A stretch of 64,000 bases of DNA, taken from NCBI GenBank assembly GCA_905221615.1, contig CAJNDT010003824.1, positions 447,001 through 511,000 of the forward strand. The letters are read 5' to 3'. Under the pieces are notes generated by a model that had not been told where the DNA came from, searched no databases, and saw nothing but the letters and a program-made list of their open reading frames with translations. Every line of letters begins with the position of its first letter. Positions within the stretch are counted from its first letter, which is position 1. Shown here piece by piece: positions 30,101 through 41,564 of this stretch. Both the position numbers and the translations under genes were made by a program. This DNA comes from Symbiodinium sp. CCMP2592. Taxonomy: Eukaryota > Sar > Dinophyceae > Suessiales > Symbiodiniaceae.

Positions 30101-33100
30101 CTGTTCGAAACCAGACCCTGGTAAGAGTCTTGATCTAAGGCGAGTAATGTCTGACACCAAGGCATCAAGGGACGGTGATGGTTTGGAATGATGCAATGGT
30201 AATTCAGTTTTACTCGCTAAAGAATTTACTCTAGCAACAAGTGATCTGATTTTCGGATCTTGCAGGAGTTTTGAATCCTTGAGAGGATTTGTTGTCAGAA
30301 GTGAATACTCCTGATCAAGAAGTTCCGAAAGTCCCTGGAGGCATTCATCTCCAGAGTATTCTAGTATGTCTGTGACTAAAGACAGATGAGATGCATACGC
30401 ATCTCGTTTCAGGAATCTTGCCAAACACGAGGCAAAGGTCTCACAGAATTCATAAGGATACACTTGTGCGAGTTTCGTTTTAAGACCGTAGCCTTGAATA
30501 CCCTTTTCGTCTCCTGGTGGAGATGTTGGAGATTTCGTTTTGGCAGAATGCCTCTGGAGAGGAATTAAAACTTGCGGTGGCAAGTTGTGCATAAAAATCG
30601 AGGATTTCGATTCATAGTATCCTGTTGGATCTTTCATGCCATAGGCCTGTAGGTTACAGACCTCATAGCTGATCTTATGATTAGAAAACAGGCGTTTTGC
30701 CTCTGGTGAAGACCAGAGCCTGCTGTAGTATGGGTTCTCAAGAACAAAGTAACGTCCGAGCTTCATTTGGTGGTCTGCGACCGATTCACAGAATTTTAGA
30801 ACAGAAAGTCTCTTGGCAGAGCCTTTCTTCCACTGTGAGTACCAGCTAGACCACTGAGAATGGTCCGGTGACATAACAATAATAGTAGGTTCTTGTTCCT
30901 TGATGATCCTAAGAAGATTGGAGCGACCTTGCGGTTGCTCAAGATCTAGACCGCTACGCAAATCGACTGGCTGACCTACTCGCAGACCTGACAGGGCAGC
31001 TTTGTGACTCATGCGGGGAGATCCGCCGTAGAGTTCTAGGAAGTCAATCTTCCCAGTGCTGGTGACCTGCCAGTGACACTCTTGATGTGGAACGTTAGGT
31101 CTGTCGACTGCAGGGAAGCATCGAAGGTGACCATGCAACTTGCGTGGTCAGAACCTTCTGACGTCAGAGTTTCCTCATCAGGCGCGAGAGGAATCTCCAC
31201 ATCAGATGTTATGTCATAGTTTTTCCTCAGTTTTGAGATATTGACGCGGACGATGCGTGTTCCAAGATCCACACCTACCATGGATCCTCCGAGTTCGGAG
31301 ATCACCTTTCCTTTCAGCCAAGATCCATGTTTGGACCCAGTGGATCCAATCTTAGACTTATCTTCTGACCAGTAGAAAACCTTATCTCCCAAAGAGAAAG
31401 GTCCTTGGGTCATTGACAGTCTGGCTGCAAGATCTCTACGCAGATCATCAGATTGGCGTGCCTCTTGGTAAGCCCTGTTGGCAAGCTCCTTAATGGCTCT
31501 CGCAGTGACTTCCGTATCAGTTGGATTACCTGTCAACTGATTGGGATCAGCGTTCTCTGGTGTTATAACATCTCGAGGACGCCTTCCAAAGGCCATTTCT
31601 AAAGGAGTAACTCCTCCGTAGGTAATCGAAGAGTTTCTTGCCAAACATGCTTGGCGAACGAGGTTGCCATACTTCATGGTGATTCCGTTATACTGCGGGT
31701 CACCATCCTTCAGGATCTGAAGTATGAGCTTAATCTGATGCTTCAGCAATCTTACAGCAGCTTCGGCCCTGTTGGGCCATGGTGTTCCAGGTCCTGTTGC
31801 CACAGGCTTGATATTCTGCCGATTGTAATAAGCCTCCATTTTTGGAGTCATGAATGCTTGATCTCCAACTACAACCTTTGGGTTGATCTGAAATTTCTCA
31901 AAGTAGTCATTCATAATCGACATTGTAGTATGTTCTTCTTTATCCTGGACTACTTCGGCAGTCAACAAGTTTGTTGCTCCATCATAGAGAATAAGAAATA
32001 CTAAGCGACTATCCTTGCCGGGAATTGGAAGCTCACCGTGATCTACGAAGGTGAGATCACCGAAAGTCTCTGATCTTAGACCAGAAATCTTCGCTCTCGA
32101 AGGAGCTCTCACATGTTCCTGGCAGGCTGAACACTTTTTGACCAGTTGGTCATATAGCTCGTAGATCTCCTTTGGGATCTGTAAGGCCTTTGTGCGTCGC
32201 TTGAACTGATCCGTACTCATATGACGGTGCTTGAGGTGAAGCTTATAGAGTTCTACAGGGTCCTTAAGCTTCTCATGAATCCTGCGAAGAGCAATTGGAA
32301 GAGATGGCGATGGTTCTGCGACAATCTCTTCACCTGTAGGTGAGTCTGTACCAGGAGCCGGGTATTCTCTTGACTCAAGTGGTCTTACCTCCGTCCCGTC
32401 ATCAGCTCCTGGGACCTTAGACTTCTCTTCAACAGGAGATTTAACCGCATATTTGCGGGATTTCTTCAGAAGGTTTTTGAGACCCTTTGGAGTCTTTATC
32501 TTCGCAGGTGGAACCTCAAGTCTTTCTTCTTCTGGAGGTTCATGTGGTGCAGAGGATTCTGCAGGTTTGTCCCTAGAGCCTGATGATGGTTCCGATGGTC
32601 CGGAAGGCTCAGGAGCATCACCAGATGGTTCTGGTGGATCAAGTTTCTTGGCAGATGATTCTGCCGGATCAGATGGAAGAGGCTTCTTTTTGCCTGAAAT
32701 CCTCTTCGGTGGTGGATCAGCTGCTCCCTCAGGTGCTTTGTCACAACCCTTGAGGTACGTGTGAGCCTTTTTCTGTCCGGCACAGGCTGGACAGCGACCT
32801 TCCGGTATCCTAACATAAGGCTTATTGGCTCCTAGAGCAGTCTCCGTCGCACTGAACGACGTACCTGACTTAGGGAGGTACTTCCTGGTGGAAGTGAAGC
32901 CTAGAAGGTCCAATACTAAATGGTTATTGGTACTAATCGGAAGAGGGGTTTTATACAAACCGAAAGCTTCACACGTTGCTAGGTCAGCTGTTGGACTACA
33001 CTCGAGGGTCATTCTTAAATTCCTCATCTGTTCGATGGAAAACAAAATGGGGACTCTTCCCTGATCCAAAACTTCTATGGTTGTATCTCTTCTTGGAGTT

Positions 33101-35049
33101 GTGTTGAACCATAGAGTTACACGCTCCTTGATAAGAGCTGTTTCACTATCTGCGAAAGAGAACTTCGTGTTCGAAGGTGAAAAAGTGAAATCAATCATGC
33201 CTGGGGCATGTTGCTTCACGGCCTTGATAAGCCTGTTCACCGCATAGCGGGAACCCATAGCCCTAGTACAACCAGAGTCAAGTATGACAAAGGTAGGGCT
33301 CTTATCAAGATTGATCCGCTCTGTGAGAGCAGATAGGACGGTGTGCTGCAACGGAAACACTGCTGTTGCAGTCTCCACACCTTGCCCCTCGGATGGTTCA
33401 GAGACCTGGGGCACGTAACTCACTGATGAGTTGTACACGGGTTCTTGGTGCGCGCTCGGATCTGTGCCTCTACCTGATGATCCTGCTTGATTTCTTCTCT
33501 TCTTTCTCCGTGTCTTTCTTCGTGAGGCTTGTGATGCATAGTATGTATAAGACGTTTGATCGTCATAAGCGGCATAATTCCAACTGGAGTCAGTATAATA
33601 ACTGTCCTCATACCATGAATCCCAGCTCGGTGCGGTGGAACTCTCATAGGCCTGTGGAGATCCAGTTTGGTCTCCTTGTAAGGAGGCAGACTTAGCTGTA
33701 TCCTTACCTTTGCCTTTTGATTTTGTACCCTTGAAGGAGCTTCCTTTATCTCCTTTGTCCTTTCCTTTTCCTTTGCCTTTTCCACCTTTTCCTTTTTCTT
33801 TTCCTTTACCTTTACCGAAATAGCTGGAATCAGTTGGATCATGTTCTGCCTGGTTGGCTCTCCCTTTTCCGCGGTATGACCTAAAACGGCCACGTCCTTT
33901 TCGCTTGCCACCCTTTGCTCTTCCCGGTGATCCGGGACGCATTCTTGGTCTTCTTCCCTTTTTGAATCTCCTTGCAACGAAGGCCTCATGGTCGTCAACT
34001 GTCCAGAAGACAGCTTCTTCATCCTCGGCGGCAAGAAAGCCTTCCTCAAGGGTGTCTTCGTCTTGAAGCCAGAATCCATCGACTCCGTCGTATTCACCCT
34101 GATCGAGGATGAGGAAGTTTCGACCTCCGCGTTTGCGGCGTTGATCTCTCCTTCCATGGCGGTCCTTCTTGTGAGAAGTGTGCCGAATATTGGGATCCTG
34201 CAGACCAGTTCTGGTCGTTGAGAACTGATCGAACATGGTCTGCCGTACTATAGGGTACGTGTAGGTCTCAATTCGGTAACCTTGGTTGGTCAATGCTGTT
34301 ACCAACCTCTCACGTTGCATCTCATTTAGGTCGGACTGCACTAGGAAGAGGAGAGCTAGGAGATTATCATTTAGAGGAAACGCTCTTCGATGATTATCAA
34401 GGCGTTCCTTGTTCCATGTTTCGAAGAAACGTGCGGCGTATGTGTCTCTCTCGGTTGCATCCTGTAGGCGCAAGAAGGTTTGATCTGCCTGCACAGCCTG
34501 CATGAAATCCGGATGGGCATCTTCCAGAGCTATCTCTGGTAAGAGATCCATCCATGAGTTTCTCACGCGCTGTAGCACGATCTCAAACTTAGCAATCCAA
34601 GTCACAAAGTCTTGGTTGCCCTTCCATGCCTTGAATAGGCCGAGGAAACGCCACAGGAAAACGTACTGTTCTCCTTTCACGAAAAATGGACGCATCTTCT
34701 TCTTGAAGTAATCTACTCCATCTGGGGCTGCAAGCCTTTCTCGGTTCAGTGATTCCTTTTGTACTGCGGCCAATCCGGAGAGCCTCGTCTTGAGAGACGG
34801 ACCTCTTTTGGTGTCATCCAGCGTTGTTATGTCACACCAGTCGTCAATCAACTGTTCATACTCAAACCACGAGGTGGTGCCATCATAGGCAGGCGCGATC
34901 TTGGGCGTTATGCCTAATGATGCAAGCATGCGGTCAGATGTTGCATATGACTGTGCGACATAAGTAGCTGGACCTTGGGAGGTCTCTTCGTTCTCATATC
35001 CCCCGGAGGATTGGGAACTGCCGTCGGCTTCGCTATGCGAGCTCGACAT
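27182..35049 (-). pseudogene. copia-like gag-pol polyprotein, copy 2, one frameshift
   Basis: The ATG is at 35049 and the stop at 27182. It reads as 1337 open codons (gag through integrase), then a missing C near 31093 shifts the frame, and a 1318-codon piece carries the methyltransferase-like segment, reverse transcriptase and RNase H. Gag (residues 1-190) is followed by a GKGKGKEKGKGG basic stretch. Protease ILDSGCTRAMG, integrase D,D,E, a post-integrase SH3-like region (SLGDKVFYW...), RT LHVDDL and RNase H motifs are all present. Copy 1 is intact at this frameshift site while copy 2 is intact at all three copy 1 break sites, so the damage is independent and recent. The protein may be made in trans from other genomic copies. 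Confidence 0.88.
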
Positions 35050-35399
35050 TGTGCTGCCTCTTATCCGCTTGGTTAAGCGTTCGGCGAGGCCGACCGCTGT
35101 AGCGGACTTTGTGAGGCGGGCGGCCCTTTCCGGGCTCCGCTACCAGAAAACTGTGCCGATACACCCCCAAGGAATACTCCTTGTGAGGAGGTGTATGACC
35201 AGTTATTCCCTAAGGATCAAAGGGCAGCGCCCTGCACACGGACAGTAGTTGTTTTGTCTTGCTACGCAAGGAGAGCTTGTCTTGTCTCAATATGGTAAAA
35301 CCACTGTGAGCCAATGGGCAGCGGAATGTATATGTATGAGCATGCAGCCATTGCTGTAGGTACCTGTTAGAGCTACCCCTTTAGAGGTTTATGGTTTCA
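35050..35399 (-). repeat. Candidate 5' LTR, primer-binding site and leader, copy 2
   Basis: Homologous to 14280-14631 with a few small indels. TGAAACC starts the minus strand at 35399, and TGGTAGCGGAGCC follows after the putative LTR end. See copy 1 for limits. Confidence 0.35.

Positions 35400-35441
<42 letters not shown>
35400..35441. repeat. Poly-G run (~42)
   Basis: An uninterrupted run of about 42 G directly outside the retroelement 5' boundary. It could be real homopolymer or a polishing error; long G runs are often misassembled. Confidence 0.9.
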
Positions 35442-35442
<1 letters not shown>

Positions 35443-36960
35443 GTGTTTTGTCCCCCCCTCCCCTCCCCTCTCCCCCAAAAGCAGAGCCAACGCCGCCCTG
35501 CACACTGCTCCCCCGGTCACTAGCAGCACCATCACCGCGCCACGACTCCAACCAACCAGTTTACAAACCTCACCGTACTGCAAGTCTTACACATTGACAC
35601 ACTGATACGTTAACTGGATTTTTGCCACGTACCGGTTCGTGTGGAATAGACCAAGACCTTGTTTGATTGAGAAAACTATGAAACCCCTGGTATTTACTGT
35701 GTTTCTGCGTATGGGAAACACAATGTTATGTGGTTGGTTGTTGATAAACACCTGGCCTTGTTTATAAACAACAGAGCTGTCCATAAACACAGGGCTCACA
35801 ATATTGTACACATATGCGTATACCTGTCTTCCCGTGTAAACACAAGTGTTGTTGCTACAAGCTGAGAGGTCCAATCTTTGCCACCTTTATAACCTTAGAG
35901 GACCAGAAGGATATGAAAGGATTGATTGTATATCAAACACTTATCAAACCAAAAGAATTTCTGATACAGGTATTTGTGGACATGAAGGCCATGCAAGATC
36001 ATGCAAAGGCCTGGACCACGACGGTTCGTACAGCTTTATCATTCCCCAGGCGAGGCTTCAGCGCGAGCGGCCCCATAAAACCAACTGTCCGGCTTCAGAA
36101 TTCATATTGATCCAGATGCTCGCTATTTTGGATTGTAGACTGTGGGTAACCAAAGCGATAGTACCTACAGCAGCCAGCAGGACATGAACAAGCGCAAACA
36201 GGATTTGAGTCATCTTCGACAAGTAGCAGACTGACTTGTTAGCCACAGGCAGCTTTCATTATTCCTTGGTTCCTTGAAAGTCACACACGCTAATACATAA
36301 GTTGAACTCACACGAACTTGTTGACATGCCATAACATATTTAAAGCACTGACCTAAACACTTATTTCGAATCCTGTGCACTTTTCCAAATAAGTACGCTA
36401 ATTCAATACCTACAGGTTCTCCAACAACCGAACACTGCATGCCAAAGCAGATGATGCAATGGTTCTGGTGTTGGGTGGATTGGCTTGATAGAATGAAGAG
36501 TCTTGCAGGGATGAGATAAAGGCTCCGTGTCGCACGTGTCGAGTCTATGTGGCCTGCCCCAAGACTTGGTTTGATAAAGTGCAGAATACACGGTATTTAC
36601 GGTGTTTCCTGCCTGTGATAGTTGTTGTGGGAAGAACTTTGAATACGTAGCCACTCAAAGCCTACATGTCGTACCCGTTGACGTCTGATTATACACAGGC
36701 CAAGCCTGACCCTGAATACATTACTCAGGAAAAGAAGTGTACGGGACTTTGTGGTGTAATGCTGCGTGTACCTTTCAAGTGCTTGAAGTTGTTTGAATGT
36801 AAATATGATACAAAAAATGGTCTGCAAAAACCCAGGCCCCACAGCAACCTGCTCTCTATATATACATGAATAGACACAAATACACCCACACATATTTACA
36901 GACATGCAAGCACAAATGAATACCTGTGTGTATACATCCTACGCATGCGTGCTACTAATG
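35442..36960. other. Stretch free of hairpins and TTTAGGG motifs; no supportable gene
   Basis: About 1.5 kb of more AT-rich DNA. It contains diverged duplicated segments (for example GGTATTTACTGTGTTTCTG near 35690 and GGTATTTACGGTGTTTCC near 36593) and TA/CA-rich parts (36850-36930). Open frames up to about 110 codons occur on both strands but none looks convincing. Confidence 0.45.
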
Positions 36961-36999
36961 GCAACCCATGGGCTGGATGCACCCAATATGGTTACCCAG

Positions 37000-37079
37000 A
37001 GGCTCCATAGTAGTTCCTTTTTGGGGTTCATATATAGAATCCTATAGGGTAATCCCAACAAGGAACTACTATGGAGCCT
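37000..37079. repeat. Hairpin element, family J
   Basis: GGCTCCATAGTAGTTCCTTT and AAGGAACTACTATGGAGCC are inverted arms around a short AT-rich core. It is 80 bases long with a single copy in the window. Confidence 0.75.
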
Positions 37080-37543
37080 ATGGTTAGAACCGAAAGGAGG
37101 TAGATAACAATTAACTCGAGGGTTCCGCTCAGAATGGAACCCTAAAGGTCGAGGTTAGGGTGGCTGGGGTGGGAAAACGAGCTATGCATAGTGAGCGCAA
37201 ATGGTGAGGGCCGGCGTTAAAGCAGTATCGGAAGCCGGCCCGTGAAGGACGCGCGAACGGACACAACGCACACCCTAAACCCTGAACCTCCCCTTCCCCC
37301 TCTTGGAGGAATCCTAAGCCCTAAACCCTCCTTTCCCCCCCTTGGAGGACTCCTCGCTCTGTGCCCTGCTGGCAGCCAGCACTGGCATTCCCAGCTGGAC
37401 GATGCCAGAAGCTCAGGTCTTGCACACCGAAAATGGGGGCTGTGATGGTAGATTTTTCTTGAACTGGGGAAGGGAGAGCTACATGTATGTTATATACAGT
37501 TACTTATGGACTACAAGGGAATATTGTTACTAATCGCTCCAAC

Positions 37544-37870
37544 CCCTTTCCTTGAAGCTTGAGCCCACATCAGCAAGTTGTTCACCGTTTGAGTAGGTCT
37601 CTAGATTAGGCTCCGAATTTGGAGAAGCTACCCATTTTTCTCCTGTCAGCCAAAGACACCTTCTGCTCAAAGCCTTGTGAAGCTCAACACAGGCGCCCGC
37701 ATCATTACCGCTACTATTCCACAGGTTCTTAATTAAACCATGGTATTATTGTATGCCGCAAAACCTGGTCCGATTATTAATGTTAAGAACCCCTGAGTGG
37801 AGAGCTTTGTGGCTTCTGGGTCATGGGATGTTATGGCATTGTGAGGCTTTGGGGGCAAGTTGGTCGTAAA
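37544..37870 (-). CDS. Two exon-like islands joined across a 68-base hairpin intron
   Basis: Minus strand: acceptor AACCTCTAG, then FTTNLPPKPHNAITSHDPEA and TKLSTQ (37870-37793). After hairpin 37725-37792 comes LWNSSGNDAGACVELHKALS, then RRCLWLTGEKWVASPNSEPN, then LETYSNGEQLADVGSSFKER, ending near 37544 before a GTTGG donor. The two parts are in the same frame once the 68 bases are removed. The second island alone has 60 open codons of protein-like composition; the antisense reading is shorter and broken. No family is recognised. Confidence 0.5.
37725..37792. repeat. Short hairpin intron-like element, family K
   Basis: GTTCTTAATTAA and TTAATGTTAAGAAC flank about 40 bases. It separates two minus-strand coding islands that read through in frame when these 68 bases are removed (see 37544-37870). 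Confidence 0.55.
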
Positions 37871-37888
37871 CTAGAGGTTTTAACCCTA

Positions 37889-38010
37889 ATGTAGGGGCCT
37901 AAATAAATACCTATACTATTGTGGGGGCTCCCTATTGTGATTGCCGTATAATGGGCCCCAAAACACTATTCGAGCTCAAGGACCCTATTCTACTTCTCAA
38001 GGCCCCTATA
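37889..38010. repeat. Hairpin element, family E (representative)
   Basis: The left arm TAGGGGCCTAAATAAATACC and a right side ending in AAGGCCCCTATA flank a core with GGGGGCTCCCTATTGTGATT and GGGCCCCAAAAC. Related copies lie at about 17434-17520, 19484-19589, 23216-23325, 44343-44452, 50450-50525, 55783-55882 and 57858-57957. It is the most numerous and most diverged family here. Confidence 0.65.
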
Positions 38011-38299
38011 TTAGCCCGACGGTTCGAAAGCCTAATCCCGAGACCCCAAAGCCCGAACCGCCCTAGGGTCGAAACAAGAAGCCCCAAGACCCGAACGTGT
38101 GCAACACGAGCCCTACACCTGAAAATCCTTATCTTTAGGGTTTAGGCCCCAGGGTTTAGGGTGTAAACCTCTTCAATTGTCACTTGTCTAATACCAAACG
38201 AGACCCGGCACACCCCCCCTCCCCGTTTTAACACCCTGTGTTGAATTTGCATTCCGTCAAGCCCTTGTTGGCTATTCGGTAGGGGTTTCTAGCGGCCTC

Positions 38300-38331
38300 T
38301 TATATATATATATATATACACACACACACAT
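38300..38331. repeat. (TA)n(CA)n microsatellite
   Basis: TATATATATATATATA followed by CACACACACA. Confidence 0.9.
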
Positions 38332-38495
38332 GACATACATCTGGTCTAAGCGTTTTGGTTTGAGTGTTTAGGATTTAGGTTTTGGGGTTTAGCATCTGGG
38401 ACTTGGACCCAGACTCAGGTGTTGAATTCAGCTGTAGAGTCATGGCTTGTCGATGGTTGCCAAAAGATCCTGTAACTAAACCCTAAACCCTAAAC

Positions 38496-38615
38496 GTATT
38501 CAGTGGCAAGGTCGGGGTACCTCCACGTGGACCAGCTGATTGTCGAAGAGGCTGATAGCATGGGCCAGAACTCAGCAGCGGGGCCCCTCGGCAGCTGTTG
38601 GATTGATTGTGGCTT
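38496..38615 (-). CDS. Exon-like island
   Basis: Acceptor GTTTGGAGGCAG, then KPQSIQQLPRGPAAEFWPML and SASSTISWSTWRYPDLATEY, then a GTTTAGG donor. It has 40 open codons and lies just downstream of 38653-38904 on the same strand. A second frame is also open, so phase is not settled. Confidence 0.4.
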
Positions 38616-38652
38616 CTGCCTCCAAACATACGGCTACTCTGAGTGGTGTCAC

Positions 38653-38904
38653 CGTGTTTTATGTTGTCGTCCCTGAAAGAACTGCATTGGGGAATTAAGC
38701 ATGTTTTTCAGGGCGGAGGCAGGAGATGTTGCTGAAGTCCAGGTATCACCTGTCTTTCGCAGGATTCTTGTCGTTGGTGGCACTGGGGCAACTGTGCTTC
38801 TGCTGTTAGTTAGTTTAACTGCTCGCTTATCTGTCGCTGCTTGTTGTAATGGTGTTGTAATATTCGGGTTGTCATCATGTGTAACACCATGATTCGAATG
38901 AGCA
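38653..38904 (-). CDS. Exon-like island with a microsatellite polypyrimidine tract
   Basis: A (CTC)n run on the minus strand precedes the acceptor GATGTGGTACCAG. The exon reads AHSNHGVTHDDNPNITTPLQ, QAATDKRAVKLTNSRSTVAP, VPPTTRILRKTGDTWTSATS, PASALKNMLNSPMQFFQGRQ and ends at CACG/GTGACA. It has about 84 open codons, hydrophilic and Thr/Ser-rich, and is the longest host exon-like island on the minus strand here. It is probably part of the same gene as 38496-38615. Family unknown. Confidence 0.5.
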
Positions 38905-38924
38905 CTGGTACCACATCAGCACGA

Positions 38925-38972
38925 GAGGGGGAGGAGGAGGAGGAGGAGGAGGAGGAGGAGGAGGAGGAGGAG
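38925..38972. repeat. (GGA)n microsatellite
   Basis: About 15 GGA units. On the minus strand it is (TCC)n just upstream of the splice acceptor of the 38653-38904 island. Confidence 0.9.
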
Positions 38973-39283
38973 TCCGCTGATAATCCTCATTGAGGGAAGG
39001 TGTGTTGAGCATTTGGCAGAATTTGTTAGCAATAGTACTCTCTTTTGGTACAAGTCCCCCAATAGAAACAAGACCCCTTTGTGGGTGGTTGCCAGGGTCT
39101 CTTTTGGGTTCCCAAGCTATAGCGTGCCGTATTGGAAAGAGAATCATATAGGGTTCCCCAAAAGGCACCATGATTTTGACAGCTACACCGAAATATTTAG
39201 CAAGCGCATGCCCTTATAGTCTCAATACAATTACCGCAAAAATCCCTGTTCGAATTGCCAAGGCCCCCGAACCCCAAACCCCT

Positions 39284-39392
39284 CATACTGCTGATGGACA
39301 AAATCCTGCATGACCCTAAGGGCTCTAAACTATGGGAACTATGGTATATTCCTAAAAATGGGTAATGCAGGATTTTGTCCATCAGCAGTATG
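39284..39392. repeat. Hairpin element, family B (copy 2)
   Basis: CATACTGCTGATGGACAAAA with TCCTGCAT matches its inverted copy ATGCAGGATTTTGTCC-ATCAGCAGTATG over 28 bases without mismatch. This is the most perfect long arm in the window, suggesting a young insertion. Confidence 0.85.
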
Positions 39393-39545
39393 GTTCATCA
39401 GAGGTCCGCATTCGCTGTGTCACCGCCCCAGTAGGCTTCATCTCGCGCAGCTGCACAAGATAGATAACTCTACCTGTACGTGAAAAAGCCTGCGCTTTTG
39501 GGGCCCCTAGTTATTATCAGTCTGTTTTGTTCTTTTAATGTGGTT

Positions 39546-39546
39546 T

Positions 39547-39585
<39 letters not shown>

Positions 39586-39623
39586 TTATTTATTTATACA
39601 TATGTGTGTATATATACATACAT

Positions 39624-39654
<31 letters not shown>

Positions 39655-39657
39655 TAA
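39546..39657. repeat. TG/TA microsatellite
   Basis: GTGTGTGTGTGTATATATA followed by a long mixed TA/CA tract. Confidence 0.9.
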
Positions 39658-41040
39658 ATCCGTAAATACATGTTCAGGGTTTCGGGTTTGGGGGATTAGG
39701 GTCTGTCTCTGAAGGAGTCTGACTGGGAACCGACTATTCATGCTCTCCAAAAAAAGGTCGGGTCATTAATCAGGGATCTACATAAATTTACGATGATATA
39801 CCATGATATATTACAGTACAGTGTAATACAGTGTAGCATTGCAGAACATAGTACATGAACGATCGTAGGCGGGAGCATCGACGTTGCTTTCTACGCTGGC
39901 TATGCGCAATGCTATGCGAAAGCTATGATCGCTGTGTTCTCAAGTTTTGGGTTGTGTAAGGTGCAGCAGGCAAGTCTTAGTCCTGGCATGGAGTGTAACT
40001 GACATGTTTGCGTGTCAGTCTTCACGAGTTGCTCATGTTGGAATATGGTTGAGCTACAAGATGCGGGATGTCCTCCCTGCTGCATGTTGGAGCGTAGAAA
40101 CCGTACGGACACTTGTGCAGAACCCTTACAGAGCCCCTCATGTCGACCCTTATGGAACCGCTTAAAATGATGCCCATAGCTCAGGCAATGGCTGCAGCAG
40201 CATACACCGTCCAGCCCGACCAGCCAACTCTTGCCACTTTGATGACTGATAGAGCGGCAAGTCAGAAAGGCATTATTCCTTAGGGCTCCTTCAACCTACT
40301 GTTTAGTATATAATTACCATGATATACCCCGAAACCCTCTTCCAATAAGCTCACTGAGAGATGAGTTCCAAAACGCATCGATCTGGGAACCCTGACTGAG
40401 AAGTACTGTGGCCTTTAGGAAGCCTGAAAGAGCTCTTAACCCTTATAGAAACCATGAAAGCCCCAGATCCCTGACCCGCCAGCACCCTCGCTCCCCCTTC
40501 GAAACAAAGACAACCAAAGTCCTCGAGGTATTTGACAATCCGCGGCATCCGCCTGAACAGTGCTCTTCCGGCTGGCAGCGAACTCCGTTTGCTGGCGCCC
40601 CCAGGCCACGCCTACCGGGCCTACTGGTTGCGGGTTAAACCCTAAACCCTAAAACCGGTAAACAAAGTCTTACACCCTGAGCCTTAGACCCCAACCTTTG
40701 AACCCTTGCACCCGAAACTCACAGCGTGCGAAAATCCCGACCGCACTGCAAAGCCGGATAAAACACGGGACCTAATAAATTAAACAGTGTTCCGGGGTAA
40801 TACTATGCTGTTGTTAGAGGCAGCCGGTTCATACCCCGTGCCGGAACTAGTCTCACGGTCAGGGTTCAGCGTTTTAGGGTTGTTCTGCATAGGGTTTGGG
40901 GACTCACATCCCTGAACTTGAAAGTGGCTAGGAGCCCTGCAAGGAATAGATCTTCCTCCATGGACGGGTAATGTAGAAGCTCAGTAAATACATTTATACT
41001 GTTCCGAACGATAGTAGCAGAACCCACCCCCAACCCTATC
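39658..41040. other. Mixed stretch with ambiguous exon-like islands
   Basis: Sparse CCCTAAA motifs. Open islands lie at about 40150-40275 and 40490-40640, where both strands read like protein. For the second, the minus strand gives FRRMPRIVKYLEDFGCLCF and the plus strand gives TIRGIRLNSALPAGSELRLL. The coding strand cannot be decided from the sequence. Confidence 0.3.
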
Positions 41041-41097
41041 GATACTAATCATTACGGCCCCTTAGATACTGGAAGCCCTAGGCCCTAGACCCACATG

Positions 41098-41197
41098 GGT
41101 GGTTGTCAAAATTATGGTCCCTTTTTGGGTCCCTATTATAATACGGCACCTAATACTTAGGGTACCCAAAAAGGGACCCTAATGTTGATAATCACCC
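41098..41197. repeat. Hairpin element, family C (copy 3)
   Basis: GGGTGGTTGTCAAAATTATGG pairs with the right arm TTGATAATCACCC. CAT flanks both sides. It abuts a minus-strand exon-like island at 41198-41310. Confidence 0.8.
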
Positions 41198-41310
41198 GCA
41201 TCCCTAAGTCCTCTGTGTTGTTGGGGTCTTCAATGGCGAAGGCTACAGCTTCCGTCAGCCCTTCGACGCGTCCATGGTACTGGCGAGTGGATTGCCGGTG
41301 ACTCCGACCA
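41198..41310 (-). CDS. Exon-like island next to family C hairpin
   Basis: The minus strand reads RQSTRQYHGRVEGLTEAVAF followed by AIEDPNNTEDLGM, then hairpin 41098-41197. Removing the hairpin with one ATG gives GMWV and a stop codon, so this could be a C-terminal exon. The plus strand is also partly open (VVGVFNGEGYSFRQPFDASM), so strand is a judgement. Confidence 0.3.
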
Positions 41311-41334
41311 GGTTTTGGGGTGCGGATCCGGGGT

Positions 41335-41470
41335 CGGACGGTTTAGGGGCTAGGGGTTTAGGGTTTAGGGGCTTAGGGGTTTATAGGGTTTAGGAGCTTA
41401 GGGGTTTAGGGGCTTTGGGGTCTAGGGTTTCAGGGTTTAGGGGTTAAGGGTTTAGGGTTTATGGTTGGAA
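41335..41470. repeat. TTTAGGG-type tract
   Basis: About fifteen degenerate TTTAGGG units mixed with GGGGCTTAGG. Confidence 0.75.
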
Positions 41471-41564
41471 GATTCAGGTGATTAGGACATGATTGGGACA
41501 TGAAGAATGCCATGTGGCGAGGCTCAATGATAGACTGCCGAGTTCTGCAGCATGGTAGCTTGAG

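Larger units (their letters stand above)
25833..35399 (-). mobile_element. copia-like LTR-type retroelement, copy 2 (3' part lost in gap)
   Basis: Same orientation and order as copy 1, about 20.77 kb away and almost identical over all shared sequence. It includes 375 codons of the second ORF, the spacer, gag-pol and the leader. The 5' boundary at 35399 (TGAAACC on the minus strand) equals that of copy 1 at 14631 and is followed outward by a ~42-base G run. The 3' part of the second ORF is missing because of the gap. Confidence 0.88.

Noticed and set aside
35389..35597. Gly- and Pro-rich frames at the G run
   Set aside because: Composition artefact of a homopolymer.
38701..38892. Plus-strand 63-codon frame with a GGTGAT motif, considered as a Rossmann-type protein
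   Set aside because: The minus strand has a longer (84-codon) open island with a good acceptor and donor; the plus frame is its shadow.
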